Below are positions 8,864 to 17,257 of a DNA stretch of 64,000 nucleotides, piece after piece. The DNA lies in the NCBI GenBank assembly GCA_050290245.1, contig JBNKHH010000068.1:62001-126000 (forward strand). The letters are read 5' to 3'. The position numbers were made by a program, and so were the translations under genes. A model generated the notes under the pieces. That model was given only the letters and a program-made list of their open reading frames with translations, ran no database searches and was not told the origin of the DNA. Each line of letters starts with the position of its first letter. Position 1 is the first letter of the stretch. Origin of the DNA: JBNKHH01 sp050290245. Lineage in GTDB: Bacteria; Pseudomonadota; Alphaproteobacteria; Rhodobacterales; Rhodobacteraceae.

Positions 8864-9646
8864 ATGGAGACGATGTCACCTGTCATGTTGGGCTTTCTTG
8901 GAAGCCTGGTCGCGGGGATGATGACGGCGGTCGGGGCGCTGCCGATATTGGTGGGGCGGACGCCGACGCGGGCCTTTCGCGATATGTCGCTCGGTTTTGC
9001 CGCCGGCGTCATGATCTCCGCCTCATTCTTTTCCCTTATTATTCCCTCACTTGAAGCCGCGGAAGCCATGTTCGGAAATGGTGCTGCCCCGGCTGCGCTC
9101 GCCTGTGTGTCGATCCTCATTGGCATGGGGGCGGTGCACTTGATGAACGAGCTTTTGCCGCACGAGCATTTCCGCCTGGGCCGCGAGGGGCCCGAAGCCG
9201 CATCCCTGCGCCGGGTCTGGCTGTTCATCATCGCCATCACGATCCACAATTTTCCGGAAGGTCTGGCGGTGGGTGTCGGCTTTGGAGCGGACGGCCTGAC
9301 AGGAGGGATGCCCCTTGCCGTTGGTATCGGGCTGCAAAACGCTCCCGAGGGGCTGGCCGTGGCCGTCGCCCTTTTGGGCGAGGGCTACGGCAAGTCGCGC
9401 GCTTGGTCCATCGCGGCGCTGACCGGGCTTGTCGAACCCATTGGCGGGGTATTGGGTGCGGGGATCATCACCTTTTCCGAGCCGCTGTTGCCCTGGGGCC
9501 TGGCCTTCGCGGCAGGCGCGATGCTGTATGTCATCAGCCATGAGATCATTCCTGAAACCCACCGTTCGGGCCACCAGAACAAAGCGACTCTGGGTCTGTC
9601 CATTGGCCTGGTCGTCATGTTGTTCCTGGATGTCTGGCTAGGCTGA
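8864..9646 (+). CDS. ZIP-family divalent metal transporter (ZupT-like)
   Basis: 260 residues with about eight hydrophobic helices. The two ZIP signature helices carry the metal-binding residues: HNFPEGLAVG and LQNAPEGLAVAVALLGEG, together with a later SHEIIPETH. These are the features of the ZupT/GufA branch. It should sit in the inner membrane and import Zn2+, Fe2+ or Mn2+. The start is ATG 8864 (a second ATG at 8873 is possible). It diverges from the arsR gene across a 126-bp gap but has no obvious Fur or Zur site there. It is followed by a strong GC hairpin. Confidence 0.9.
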   Translation: METMSPVMLGFLGSLVAGMMTAVGALPILVGRTPTRAFRDMSLGFAAGVMISASFFSLIIPSLEAAEAMFGNGAAPAALACVSILIGMGAVHLMNELLPHEHFRLGREGPEAASLRRVWLFIIAITIHNFPEGLAVGVGFGADGLTGGMPLAVGIGLQNAPEGLAVAVALLGEGYGKSRAWSIAALTGLVEPIGGVLGAGIITFSEPLLPWGLAFAAGAMLYVISHEIIPETHRSGHQNKATLGLSIGLVVMLFLDVWLG

Positions 9647-9663
9647 GCCCTGTATTGAAACCG

Positions 9664-9692
9664 GGTCCCGGCCGGTCTGGCCGGGACCGTTT
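9664..9692 (+). terminator. Hairpin terminator after the ZIP transporter gene
   Basis: A perfect 10-bp GC stem (9664-9673 with 9679-9688) with a 5-base loop is followed by GTTTG. The T-tract is short, so efficiency is uncertain. Confidence 0.5.
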
Positions 9693-9826
9693 GCCCAAGG
9701 GCCGCGGCATCTGTCCGGCCGGGGTATTTTCCCCTTCCCATCCGGACGATTTGCGTCTATAGCCCGCGCTTCGTGGGCGGACACCCTTGGAGGCCGCCCG
9801 AAACTTGGAAAATTTGGAGAATACCC

Positions 9827-10489
9827 ATGGCTGGTGAGATCCCTGATCTTAACGCCACGGTACGGACGGGGACAGGCAAGGGGGCCGCTCGTCAAGCTCG
9901 TAGAGATGGGCTCGTACCTGGCATCGTTTATGGCGGCGGCGCCGATCCGCTCGCAATCAACGTCCCCTACAACGTGCTGTTCAAAAAGTTGAAGGAAGGC
10001 CGCTTTCTGGCAACCTTGTTCAACCTGAAAATCGACGGTCATGAGGACGTGCGCGTCATCTGCCGGAATGTGCAACGGGACGTAGTCAAGGATCTACCGA
10101 CGCACCTTGACCTGATGCGCCTCAAGCGGACCTCGAAGATCGCGCTGTACATCCCGGTCGAGATCGAAGGCGAAGACGAGTGCCCCGGCATCCGCAAGGG
10201 CGGTGTCCTGACCATGGTGCGCCCGGAAGTCGAATTGAAAGTGACAGCAGGCGATATCCCCGATCACATTACGGCTTCGGTGGCCGGCCTGGACATCGGC
10301 GACACGGTCACGATCTCGATGATCGACCTGCCCGCGGGCGCCAAGCCGACGATTGACCGCGACTTTGTCATCGCCAACATCCAGGCCCCGTCTGGTCTGG
10401 CGTCGCAAGCCGACGAAGGCGAAGGCGAAGAGACCGCGGCGGACGAAGTGCCGACCACGGGCGAAGACGAGGAGGGCGGCGAGGAGTAA
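9827..10489 (+). CDS. rplY: 50S ribosomal protein L25 / general stress protein Ctc
   Basis: 220 residues, the long CTC-type L25 found in alphaproteobacteria. The N-terminal L25 domain binds 5S rRNA (RTGTGKGAARQARRDG, VPGIVYGGG) and runs to about residue 95. The TL5-type C-terminal beta domain follows, then an acidic tail (DEGEGEETAADE). The start is ATG 9827, preceded by TTGGAGA at good distance; an upstream in-frame GTG-type start at 9773 would add residues foreign to the family. In many bacteria pth follows rplY, but here a terminator and a convergent dehydratase gene follow instead. Confidence 0.95.
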   Translation: MAGEIPDLNATVRTGTGKGAARQARRDGLVPGIVYGGGADPLAINVPYNVLFKKLKEGRFLATLFNLKIDGHEDVRVICRNVQRDVVKDLPTHLDLMRLKRTSKIALYIPVEIEGEDECPGIRKGGVLTMVRPEVELKVTAGDIPDHITASVAGLDIGDTVTISMIDLPAGAKPTIDRDFVIANIQAPSGLASQADEGEGEETAADEVPTTGEDEEGGEE

Positions 10490-10518
10490 TTCTTGCGCCT
10501 TGCGGAAAAAGACAGATG

Positions 10519-10548
10519 CGGCGGCCCTTTTGGGGTCGCCGTTTTTCT
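10519..10548 (+). terminator. Rho-independent terminator of rplY
   Basis: A 9-bp stem (10519-10527 with 10533-10541, one G-T wobble) with a 5-base loop is followed by TTTTTC. This is a classic intrinsic terminator 30 bases after the rplY stop. Confidence 0.85.
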
Positions 10549-10565
10549 TTGCAAGGCCGAGGACA

Positions 10566-11534
10566 TCAGACCTTGGGCACGCCGCCCTGAAGCACGGTGG
10601 AGAACCAGCCGGCGTCGATGTTACCGCCGGTCAGGATCACAGCGACTTCGCGGCCGCGCATCCCGTCGCGTTCCTGCATAAGCGCGGCCAGCGCCGCAGC
10701 GCCCGCGCCCTCGGCCAGGTTGTGGATATCGCAGTAATAGACCCGGATCGCCTCGGCCACCTCGGCATCGCTGACGGTGATGATCCGCTCAGCTCCCTTG
10801 CCATATATCTCCAACGCCTCGGCCACGGGCACGCGGACGGCCATACCATCGGCAAATGTGCGCGCGCTGTCGGTCTCGATCATGCGGCCGGCCTCCGCCG
10901 AGAGTTTCGCCGTCTGGGCATTCTCGCTCACGACGCCAACGATTTTCGTTTCCAGACCAAGGGCATCCCGCGCCGCGATACAACCGCAGATTCCCGACCC
11001 ACAGCCGATCGGGACATAAAGCGTGTCGATGCCGGGCCGTGCCGACAATAGCTCATAGGCATAGGTGGCGACACCGCGGACCAGTTCGCGGTGAAACGGC
11101 GGCACGATCGTCAGCCCCTCGGTCTCGGCAGTGCGGAAGGCCTGCTCGCGGGCAGAATCAAAGTCTTCGCCGAACTCGATCAACTCCGCCCCAAACGCCC
11201 GCATTGCCGCATTCTTTTCGACTGAGTTGCCCCTGGGCACGTAGACCACCGCTCGCAACCCCTTGGCCCGCGCCGCCCGTGCCTGACCCTGGCCGTGGTT
11301 GCCACGGGTCGCAGTAATGATGCCGGGGCTTGCGGGTTCTGTTCTGACCAGCCAGTCGGCAAAGGTGATCGCGCCGCGCACTTTGAACGAGCCAGTGGGT
11401 GTGTGGTTCTCGTGCTTGACCCAGACGGTGCACCCGAGCCGCTTGCCGAGTTGAGGCCAGGCGTATTGCGGTGTCGGCGCCATTTGCGAGGCAACAAGAC
11501 GGTGTGCCGCTTCAAGATCGGACTTTGAAAACAT
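10566..11534 (-). CDS. PLP-dependent threonine/serine dehydratase
   Basis: 322 residues from ATG 11534, with GAAGAAGG just upstream; GTG 11537 is less likely. It is a fold-type II PLP enzyme. The cofactor lysine lies in PTGSFKVRGA, the ring-binding Asn in TRGNHGQGQA, and the phosphate-binding loop is GCGSGICG. There is no ACT domain, so this is the short catabolic or serine-racemase-like class rather than biosynthetic IlvA. It would deaminate threonine or serine to a 2-oxo acid and ammonia. It is convergent with rplY and monocistronic. A role in hydroxyectoine breakdown (EutB type) is possible but unsupported by neighbours. Confidence 0.88.
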   Translation of the reverse strand: MFSKSDLEAAHRLVASQMAPTPQYAWPQLGKRLGCTVWVKHENHTPTGSFKVRGAITFADWLVRTEPASPGIITATRGNHGQGQARAARAKGLRAVVYVPRGNSVEKNAAMRAFGAELIEFGEDFDSAREQAFRTAETEGLTIVPPFHRELVRGVATYAYELLSARPGIDTLYVPIGCGSGICGCIAARDALGLETKIVGVVSENAQTAKLSAEAGRMIETDSARTFADGMAVRVPVAEALEIYGKGAERIITVSDAEVAEAIRVYYCDIHNLAEGAGAAALAALMQERDGMRGREVAVILTGGNIDAGWFSTVLQGGVPKV

Positions 11535-11625
11535 CACGCCTTCTTCTTTTCAGAAATACTCAAGGGAGGTTCGGAGAGGCAGCGCTCCTCCGGCTTCGCG
11601 GCGAGCGTCAGCGCGGCACAGTCCT

Positions 11626-12657
11626 CTACTCAAGATCGCCCCACTTCAACTGGGTGTTCCGGCTCACCGCCCGTGTCAGGCGTTTGCCGACAACCTTGTC
11701 AAAGTCATAGCCCGCGATTTCGCCCGAGCCTGGGCGGCGGCCCCAGATATCGGCCTCTTCGATCACATGCCCCTCGGCCAGGTCCCGGTCGGCGACGACG
11801 CTGGTGCGGGCGAACCGATAAACGGCCTCTTCGGGGCCGGTGCGGCGCTTGTCGTTGTTCAGAGCGACCCAGATTTCACGGCTGCGGTCGATCAGGTGGC
11901 GCAACTCCGAGGGGTCCATCGAACAGGAGATGTCAGGGCCTTCGCGGTAGCGCGTGTCGGTAAAGTGTCGTTCGAGGATCGAGGCGCCGAGCGCGACCGA
12001 GGCGAGGGCCATCTCGGGGCCGATGGAGTGGTCGGAAAAGCCGACGACGGCCTTTGGGAAGGCCTTTTGCAACTCGGCAACGCCCTTTAGCGAGACGATT
12101 TCGGGCGGCGAAGGATAGAGGTTGGTGCATTCCAGAAGCGCATAGTCGATCCCGGCCGCGTCGAGGATGGCGACTGAGCGCCCAATGGTTTCAATGGTTT
12201 GCATCCCCGTTGACAGGATCACCGGTTTGCCCTTGGCCGCGATATGGCGGATGAGCGGCAGGTGATCGGCCTCGCCCGAGCCGATTTTGAAGGCGGGCAC
12301 ACCCTGGCCGTCCAGCCAGTCGGCGGCGGCGCGCGAAAACGGGGTCGAGATATAGATCAGACCGAGGTCTTCGGCGTGTTTCATTAGCGCGATCTCGTCC
12401 TCCGGCGAAAGCGCGCATTCCTCCATCACTTGCCAGATCGACTTGCCGCCCGCGTTCGGGGGCAGGATGTCCATGGCCTCCTCGGTCATCTCGTCCCAGA
12501 CGAAATGGGTCTGGTGCTTGACGATCTCGGCCCCCGCCTTCGCGGCCATGGTGACCATGTGGCGGGCGGTGTCGAGGTCGCCGCCGTGGTTGATGCCGAT
12601 CTCGGCGATGACCAGCGGGGGTTCGGTGGGCCCGATTTTTCGATGTGCGATCTGCAT
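11626..12657 (-). CDS. NeuB-type nonulosonate (sialic-acid-like) synthase
   Basis: 343 residues from ATG 12657, with CAGGAGG 8 bases upstream. The NeuB TIM barrel (about 1-270) has all the landmarks: VIAEIGINHGGD, VKHQTHF, FKIGSGEADHLPL, LSTGMQTI, VVGFSDHS and LERHFTDTR. The C-terminal SAF/antifreeze-like domain follows (about 280-343; RTSVVADRDLAEGHVI, RRPGSGE). It condenses PEP with an aldose to make a nine-carbon (or similar) 2-keto-3-deoxy acid. It diverges from the GT30-like gene by 167 bp and clearly belongs with the cytidylyltransferase downstream of it. No aminotransferase or dehydratase is nearby, so the acceptor sugar is unknown. Confidence 0.9.
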   Translation of the reverse strand: MQIAHRKIGPTEPPLVIAEIGINHGGDLDTARHMVTMAAKAGAEIVKHQTHFVWDEMTEEAMDILPPNAGGKSIWQVMEECALSPEDEIALMKHAEDLGLIYISTPFSRAAADWLDGQGVPAFKIGSGEADHLPLIRHIAAKGKPVILSTGMQTIETIGRSVAILDAAGIDYALLECTNLYPSPPEIVSLKGVAELQKAFPKAVVGFSDHSIGPEMALASVALGASILERHFTDTRYREGPDISCSMDPSELRHLIDRSREIWVALNNDKRRTGPEEAVYRFARTSVVADRDLAEGHVIEEADIWGRRPGSGEIAGYDFDKVVGKRLTRAVSRNTQLKWGDLE

Positions 12658-12824
12658 GGGTGCTGCCTCCTGTGGATCAGGTCTAATCCTTGTCGTCGGG
12701 GGCGGCAAACCCCTTTGTTGTGCCGGCGGACGTTGGAGCCGGGGCCAATCCACCGCCCTGGCGTATTTCATGGCACGACAAAGTTGGGTTGCCTTGGATG
12801 GGTTTTCGGGTTTTGGGTTTCTGT

Positions 12825-14138
12825 ATGAGCGAATTGAGACCCCCTGGGCCTCCGGGATTGAAATACAGGCTTTACCTTGCGGGCTATGCCGCGCTTTTGT
12901 GGTGCGCCATGCCTCTGGTCTGGCGGTATTTTCGCCGTCGGGCGCGGGGGGATGAGTTGTATGGCGCGCATTTGGACGAGCGGCGCGGGGCGGGCGCGCC
13001 ATTCGCTGCGGACGTCTGGGTGCATGCGGTCTCGCTTGGCGAGATGACCTCGGCCGAACCTTTGGTGCGGCGGCTGTTGGCACAGGGCACGCGGGTTGTG
13101 ACGACCCATGCGACGCCGGCGGGACGCCGACGGGCAGAGGCGGCTTTCGCAGACGAGATCGCGGCGGGGCAACTGGCGGTGCGTTATGCGCCGGTGGATC
13201 TGCCGGGCTATTGGCGTCGGTTCTTTCGTGGTGTGGCGCCGTCTGTCGGGCTGGTCATGGAGATGGAGTTCTGGCCCTGGATGATCGAGGCGGCGCGCGA
13301 GGCAGGGGTGATCCTGTGCCTTGCGAACGCGCAGGTGCCCGGGCGGAGTTTTCCGCGCGCGCGACGGCTCGCGGCGGTTTTGGGGCACCCGGTGGCACGG
13401 GCGGCGGCGGTTTTCGCCAAATCCGATCCGATGGCGGCGCGGTTCCGCGCCCTTGGGGCGGGCGATGTGCGGGTCGTGGGCGAGACGCGGTTTGACATTC
13501 CACCACCCGAGGCACTGTTGGCGGCCGGGCGGGCCGGCTTTGCCGGGCGGCCGGTGGTGACTTTGGCCAGCGTCGTGGCGGGCGAAGAGGCGGTCTATGT
13601 CCGGGCCCTGCGCGACCTTCTCGCCGGAGACGAGCCGCCCTTGGTGATCTGGGTGCCGCGCGCGCCGGAAAGATTCGCTTTGACGGCGGGGATGCTGGCG
13701 AAGGAGGGTTTCAACGTCGCGCGGCGTTCGGAGGTGTTTGACGATGGTTTGGCGCCGATTGGCAAACTGGACGGGATCGAGGTGCTGGTCGGGGATTCCA
13801 TGGGCGAGATGTTCTTCTATCTTGCGCCCGCCGGGGCCGTGGTCGTGGGCGGCGGCTTTGTCGAAAGCGCAGCGCACAATGTGATCGAGCCGCTGGCGAT
13901 CGGCAAGCCGGTCATCACCGGCCCGAACGTCTGGACCATCGAGTTCCCGGCTGTCGAAGCCCAGAAGGCGGGGGTTCTGACGATCTGCGACGCGCCGGAT
14001 CATTTGGCCGATTTGATCCGGACGGCCACGGCGGAGGGCGCTGCTGCGGCAGAGGCCTTTCACGCCGCGAACGCGGGTGCCTCGGAACGGATCGTGGCGG
14101 CGGTGGCGCCCTTGCTGGACGAGGACCGGGGCGGGTGA
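12825..14138 (+). CDS. GT30-family (Kdo transferase-like) glycosyltransferase
   Basis: 437 residues from ATG 12825; ATG 12798 in the same frame would add nine. The fold and motifs are those of WaaA/KdtA: an N-terminal membrane-associated helix (LYLAGYAALLWCAMPLVW), the HAVSLGE motif holding the catalytic Glu, EMEFWPWM, VGETRFDIP, GDSMGEMFFYLAPA, and VVVGGGFVESAAHNVIEPL with GKPVITGP. WaaA transfers Kdo from CMP-Kdo to lipid A at the inner membrane. This copy sits between NeuB-type and NeuA-type genes, not with lpxK. It may therefore transfer another CMP-ulosonate; it could also be the genome's only Kdo transferase. The window does not decide. Confidence 0.85.
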   Translation: MSELRPPGPPGLKYRLYLAGYAALLWCAMPLVWRYFRRRARGDELYGAHLDERRGAGAPFAADVWVHAVSLGEMTSAEPLVRRLLAQGTRVVTTHATPAGRRRAEAAFADEIAAGQLAVRYAPVDLPGYWRRFFRGVAPSVGLVMEMEFWPWMIEAAREAGVILCLANAQVPGRSFPRARRLAAVLGHPVARAAAVFAKSDPMAARFRALGAGDVRVVGETRFDIPPPEALLAAGRAGFAGRPVVTLASVVAGEEAVYVRALRDLLAGDEPPLVIWVPRAPERFALTAGMLAKEGFNVARRSEVFDDGLAPIGKLDGIEVLVGDSMGEMFFYLAPAGAVVVGGGFVESAAHNVIEPLAIGKPVITGPNVWTIEFPAVEAQKAGVLTICDAPDHLADLIRTATAEGAAAAEAFHAANAGASERIVAAVAPLLDEDRGG

Positions 14139-14163
14139 TAGCCCGTGACATAAGGAGCGCAGC

Positions 14164-15111
14164 ATGGCAGTTCAGTATTTCGTCATCGGGGCCGGGTCGA
14201 TCGGGCAAAGGCATCACGGCAACCTGAAGGCACTCGGGGCCGCCAGCCATTTGATGGGCTGGAGAGGGTTGGACCTCGTGGGGCTGGAGCGCAACCTGGC
14301 GGCGGCGGACGAGGCGGCGCTGGTGGTGGCAACGGCGACGGATGTCCGGCTGGAGCTGATCGAGATATGCGGTCGATTGGGTGTGCCGGTCTACGTCGAA
14401 AAGCCTCTGGCGTTTCAGCTTGGGGATGTCGAACGGATCAGGGTGGCGCTGGAACCGGTCGCGGACCGGTCGATGCTGGGTTACATGATGCGGTATCACC
14501 CGGCTATCAGGGCCTTGGCAGAGGAGCCGGTGGCGGCCTACGGATTTCACCTTGAGATCGGTCACGACGTACGCCAGTGGCGCCAGAACTGGCGCTTTTC
14601 CGACAGCTATGCGGCGCGCGCCGAAGGAGGCGGCGTGCTGCTGGACCTGTGCCATGAGCTGGACATCGCCCACTGCCTGGTGCCGGGGCTGAAGGTTCTG
14701 GCGGTCGATTGCCTCGGCCACGCGGATTTCCCGGGCGTCGATTTCGCAACCCGCGTAACGCTTGGCCGCGAAGGTGGGCCGGTCGGGACGGTGGCGATGG
14801 ATTACCTGTCGCCCAAGTTCGTCCGTCGCCTGTCGCTGAGGGGCCGGGACGAGGTCGTGGACCTGGACCTTTTGGCCTGCCGCGAGCTGCGCTCGGACGG
14901 GGGTGAGGACCGGGTCAGGACCTGGGAGTTCGAGCGGAATGACATGTTCCTTGGCCTGATGGGTGACTTCATGGCGCTGGTCGAGGGGCGGGCGACATCG
15001 CACAATCCGTTGATGCCGGGCGTGGTTGCGGCGATGGACAGTGCGGCGCTGGTGGCGCAGGCCTGGGAGATGCGAAACTTTCGCGGTGTGATCGAGGGAG
15101 GCTTTTCATGA
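14164..15111 (+). CDS. Gfo/Idh/MocA-family oxidoreductase
   Basis: 315 residues, ATG 14164 with AAGGAG 7 bases upstream. The NAD(P)-binding Rossmann motif is GAGSIGQRHHGN near the start, and the family's EKP triad appears as VEKPLAF near residue 80. A likely catalytic region is in LLDLCHELDIAHCLVPG. It lies 25 bp after the GT30 gene and shares ATGA with the next gene, so it is part of the nonulosonate operon. It probably oxidises or reduces a sugar hydroxyl in the precursor pathway. The N-terminal domain is slightly short between the Rossmann loop and EKP. Confidence 0.88.
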   Translation: MAVQYFVIGAGSIGQRHHGNLKALGAASHLMGWRGLDLVGLERNLAAADEAALVVATATDVRLELIEICGRLGVPVYVEKPLAFQLGDVERIRVALEPVADRSMLGYMMRYHPAIRALAEEPVAAYGFHLEIGHDVRQWRQNWRFSDSYAARAEGGGVLLDLCHELDIAHCLVPGLKVLAVDCLGHADFPGVDFATRVTLGREGGPVGTVAMDYLSPKFVRRLSLRGRDEVVDLDLLACRELRSDGGEDRVRTWEFERNDMFLGLMGDFMALVEGRATSHNPLMPGVVAAMDSAALVAQAWEMRNFRGVIEGGFS

Positions 15112-15809
15112 TTGTCGGCCATATTGGTGTCCGCAAGGGTTCGAAAGGTGTTGCGGGAAAGAACTTTCGTGACTTCCTCGGCAAACCCCTGATCGACTGG
15201 TCGCTGGATCAGCTTCTTGCGCATCCGCGTGTCGATGCGGTGGTGGTCAGCACGGACGACGAGCGCATCTATGAACATGCCATCGCAAAGGGATGTCTTG
15301 AGATGGGGCTGAGACCTGCAGAGCTGGCCTCGGATAGTGCGGCAAAGTGGGATGTCTGGCAACATGCTCTTGGAAAGGCAGAGGAAATTGTTGGTCCGGT
15401 CGATGCCTTTCTCGATCTCGACTGCACCTCGCCCCTGCGCGAGATGGAGGATATCGACGGCGCGCTGGATGCGTTTTTCGACAAGCGCCCGGACATGATC
15501 ATGTCCTGTACCGAGGCGCGCAAGAACCCATACTTCAACCTGGTCGAGCCGGATCAGTCGGGCTATCTGCACGTCTCGAAACCCTTGCCGGGGGGGGTCG
15601 TGGCGCGCCAGCAGGCCCCTGTCGTCTGGGAACACGCGGCTTCGACATACGTGGTCGACCCGGCCTATCTGAAACGCGCGCGCGGGCTGTTCCAGGGGCG
15701 GGTTCTGCCCTACCTGATGCCGACCGAGCGGTGCTTGGACATCGATACGGAACTGGATTTCAAGATCGTTGAACACTTGATGAGGGAGAAGCTTGATGGC
15801 GCAGCTTGA
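15108..15809 (+). CDS. Acylneuraminate cytidylyltransferase family (CMP-nonulosonate synthetase)
   Basis: 233 residues, start ATG 15108 overlapping the previous stop by 4 bp. NeuA/PtmB-type motifs: the nucleotide-binding GVRKGSKGVAGKN, the D-rich VDAFLDLDCTSPLRE, RKNPYFNL, VARQQAPVVWEHAAS, and the terminal ERCLDIDTELDF. The enzyme activates a 2-keto-3-deoxy sugar acid with CTP. The length is that of the short NeuA form without an extra esterase domain. Together with the NeuB-type synthase it defines a CMP-sugar pathway; whether the product is sialic, legionaminic or a Kdn-like acid cannot be told. Confidence 0.88.
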   Translation: MIVGHIGVRKGSKGVAGKNFRDFLGKPLIDWSLDQLLAHPRVDAVVVSTDDERIYEHAIAKGCLEMGLRPAELASDSAAKWDVWQHALGKAEEIVGPVDAFLDLDCTSPLREMEDIDGALDAFFDKRPDMIMSCTEARKNPYFNLVEPDQSGYLHVSKPLPGGVVARQQAPVVWEHAASTYVVDPAYLKRARGLFQGRVLPYLMPTERCLDIDTELDFKIVEHLMREKLDGAA

Positions 15810-16584
15810 GGGACGCACGGTATTCATCACCGGATCGGGAGGCGTCCTGGGCTCGACCTATGTGCGCCGGATGCTTGCGGAAGGGGCGCGGGTCGTCGCG
15901 TCCGACTTGCCGGGAGACCGTGCCGAGGGGCTGAAGGAGCGTCACGGCGCGGATGAGAATTTCCGGTTCTATGACCTCGACGTGTCGGACGAACCCGCGG
16001 TTGAAGAAATCTTCAAGCGCATCCTGGCCGACGGCTGGGAGCCGAACGTGGTGCTGAACAACGCCGCGATCACAGGTGAGCTGTTGATGGGCAAGGGCAG
16101 GGGCTTTCCCGATTTCGCCGATACAACGGTGGAAGATTTCGAAAAGACCCTGCGCACCAACCTGACCGGGGCGTTCATGGTGGCGCGGCAGATGGACCGC
16201 GACATCGTGGGAAAGTACCCGGCGACGCTGATCAACGTGGCTTCGATGTATGCGCTGAACGGGGCGCACCATCCGATCTATGACGGGATGCCATTCAAGA
16301 ATTTCTCGGCCTATGGTGTCACCAAGGCGGGTATTCACGGGCTGACGGTCTGGCTGGCCGGATACTGGGCCGATCGCAAGGCAACGGTAAACACGATCGC
16401 GCCGGGCGCGGTGTTCAACAACCATTCGGACGAGTTCCAGCGGCGGGTATCCGAGCTGATCATGGCCGGCCGCATGGCACAGCCTGACGAGATCGCGGAC
16501 GTGATGCTGTTCCTGGCCTCGCCCCAGTCGGGTTACATGACCGGGCAACTTGTCAACGTGGATGGCGGGTTCTCGGCCTGGTAG
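15796..16584 (+). CDS. SDR-family oxidoreductase (PtmA-like) of the nonulosonate locus
   Basis: 262 residues from ATG 15796 with AGGGAGAA in front; the start lies 14 bp inside the cytidylyltransferase gene. The SDR fold is shown by TGSGGVLGSTY (nucleotide loop), LNNAAITGE, INVASMYAL, the catalytic YGVTKAG, and the C-terminal LVNVDGGFSAW. It resembles the SDRs called PtmA in legionaminic-acid clusters of Campylobacter, where such an enzyme acts on the precursor sugar. It is the last gene of the operon and convergent with the rhomboid gene, 6 bp away. Confidence 0.85.
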   Translation: MAQLEGRTVFITGSGGVLGSTYVRRMLAEGARVVASDLPGDRAEGLKERHGADENFRFYDLDVSDEPAVEEIFKRILADGWEPNVVLNNAAITGELLMGKGRGFPDFADTTVEDFEKTLRTNLTGAFMVARQMDRDIVGKYPATLINVASMYALNGAHHPIYDGMPFKNFSAYGVTKAGIHGLTVWLAGYWADRKATVNTIAPGAVFNNHSDEFQRRVSELIMAGRMAQPDEIADVMLFLASPQSGYMTGQLVNVDGGFSAW

Positions 16585-16590
16585 GACGGT

Positions 16591-17253
16591 TCACGCGCGT
16601 CGCGGGCTTGGATCGATCAGAAGGGCGGCGATCCATCCGGCAATAAATCCACCCAGGTGTGCCTCCCAGGCCAGGAGGCGGTCCATCGCGAAATAAAGCG
16701 CGATGTTCAGGGCAATCAGCAAGAGGGCGGCGCGCGCAACCGGCCAGAGGCCGCGACGGTATGTAAAGCGGTCGACGTATTCCCAGGCCAGAAGCGCCCC
16801 GGCAAGACCAAAGAGTGCGCCCGAGGCCCCGACCATCGGACGATAGCTATCCGACAAAAGCGCGAAACCGATGCCGCCCCCCAAAACCGAGATGGCGTAG
16901 AGCAGGAGAAACCGCCAGCCGCTGATCCGCACCAGCACGGCGCGACCCAGCGAATAAAGTGTCACCATGTTCAGTCCCAGGTGCCACAGTCCGGCGTGGA
17001 AAAAGCCATAGGTCAGGAACATGGCGTAAGGCTGCACGGCATAGTTTGGCCGCCAGTCGCCCAGAAGGCCCTGCCAGAAACCACTGAATTCATAGGCAAT
17101 CGAGCGGAAGCGCGAGACACCAAAGACCCCGGCGTCGCCCAGTTGCAGTACGGCCTCAATGGCAATGCAGATACCGATCAGCAGGTGGACGGGCCGCAAT
17201 GAGCCTGACCCGGAGTTCCTTTCGGCGCTCCGGTCCAGAGGGGCCTTTGTCAT
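16591..17253 (-). CDS. Rhomboid-family intramembrane serine protease
   Basis: 220 residues with six or seven hydrophobic helices. The catalytic Ser is in VGASGALFGL, the partner His in AHLGGFIAGW, and the WR-type/HLGLN segment in FFHAGLWHLGLNMVTL. The protein would cleave substrates within the inner membrane. Its ATG is only 4 bases after the stop of the outer-membrane barrel gene, so it is the last gene of the polysaccharide export operon rather than a stand-alone housekeeping rhomboid. It lacks an N-terminal cytoplasmic domain. The substrate is unknown. Confidence 0.9.
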   Translation of the reverse strand: MTKAPLDRSAERNSGSGSLRPVHLLIGICIAIEAVLQLGDAGVFGVSRFRSIAYEFSGFWQGLLGDWRPNYAVQPYAMFLTYGFFHAGLWHLGLNMVTLYSLGRAVLVRISGWRFLLLYAISVLGGGIGFALLSDSYRPMVGASGALFGLAGALLAWEYVDRFTYRRGLWPVARAALLLIALNIALYFAMDRLLAWEAHLGGFIAGWIAALLIDPSPRRA

Positions 17254-17257
17254 GGCG

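Noticed and set aside
12768..14165. 465-codon open frame opposite the GT30-like gene
   Set aside because: Arg/His/Pro-rich shadow without domain; GT30 motifs are intact on the plus strand.
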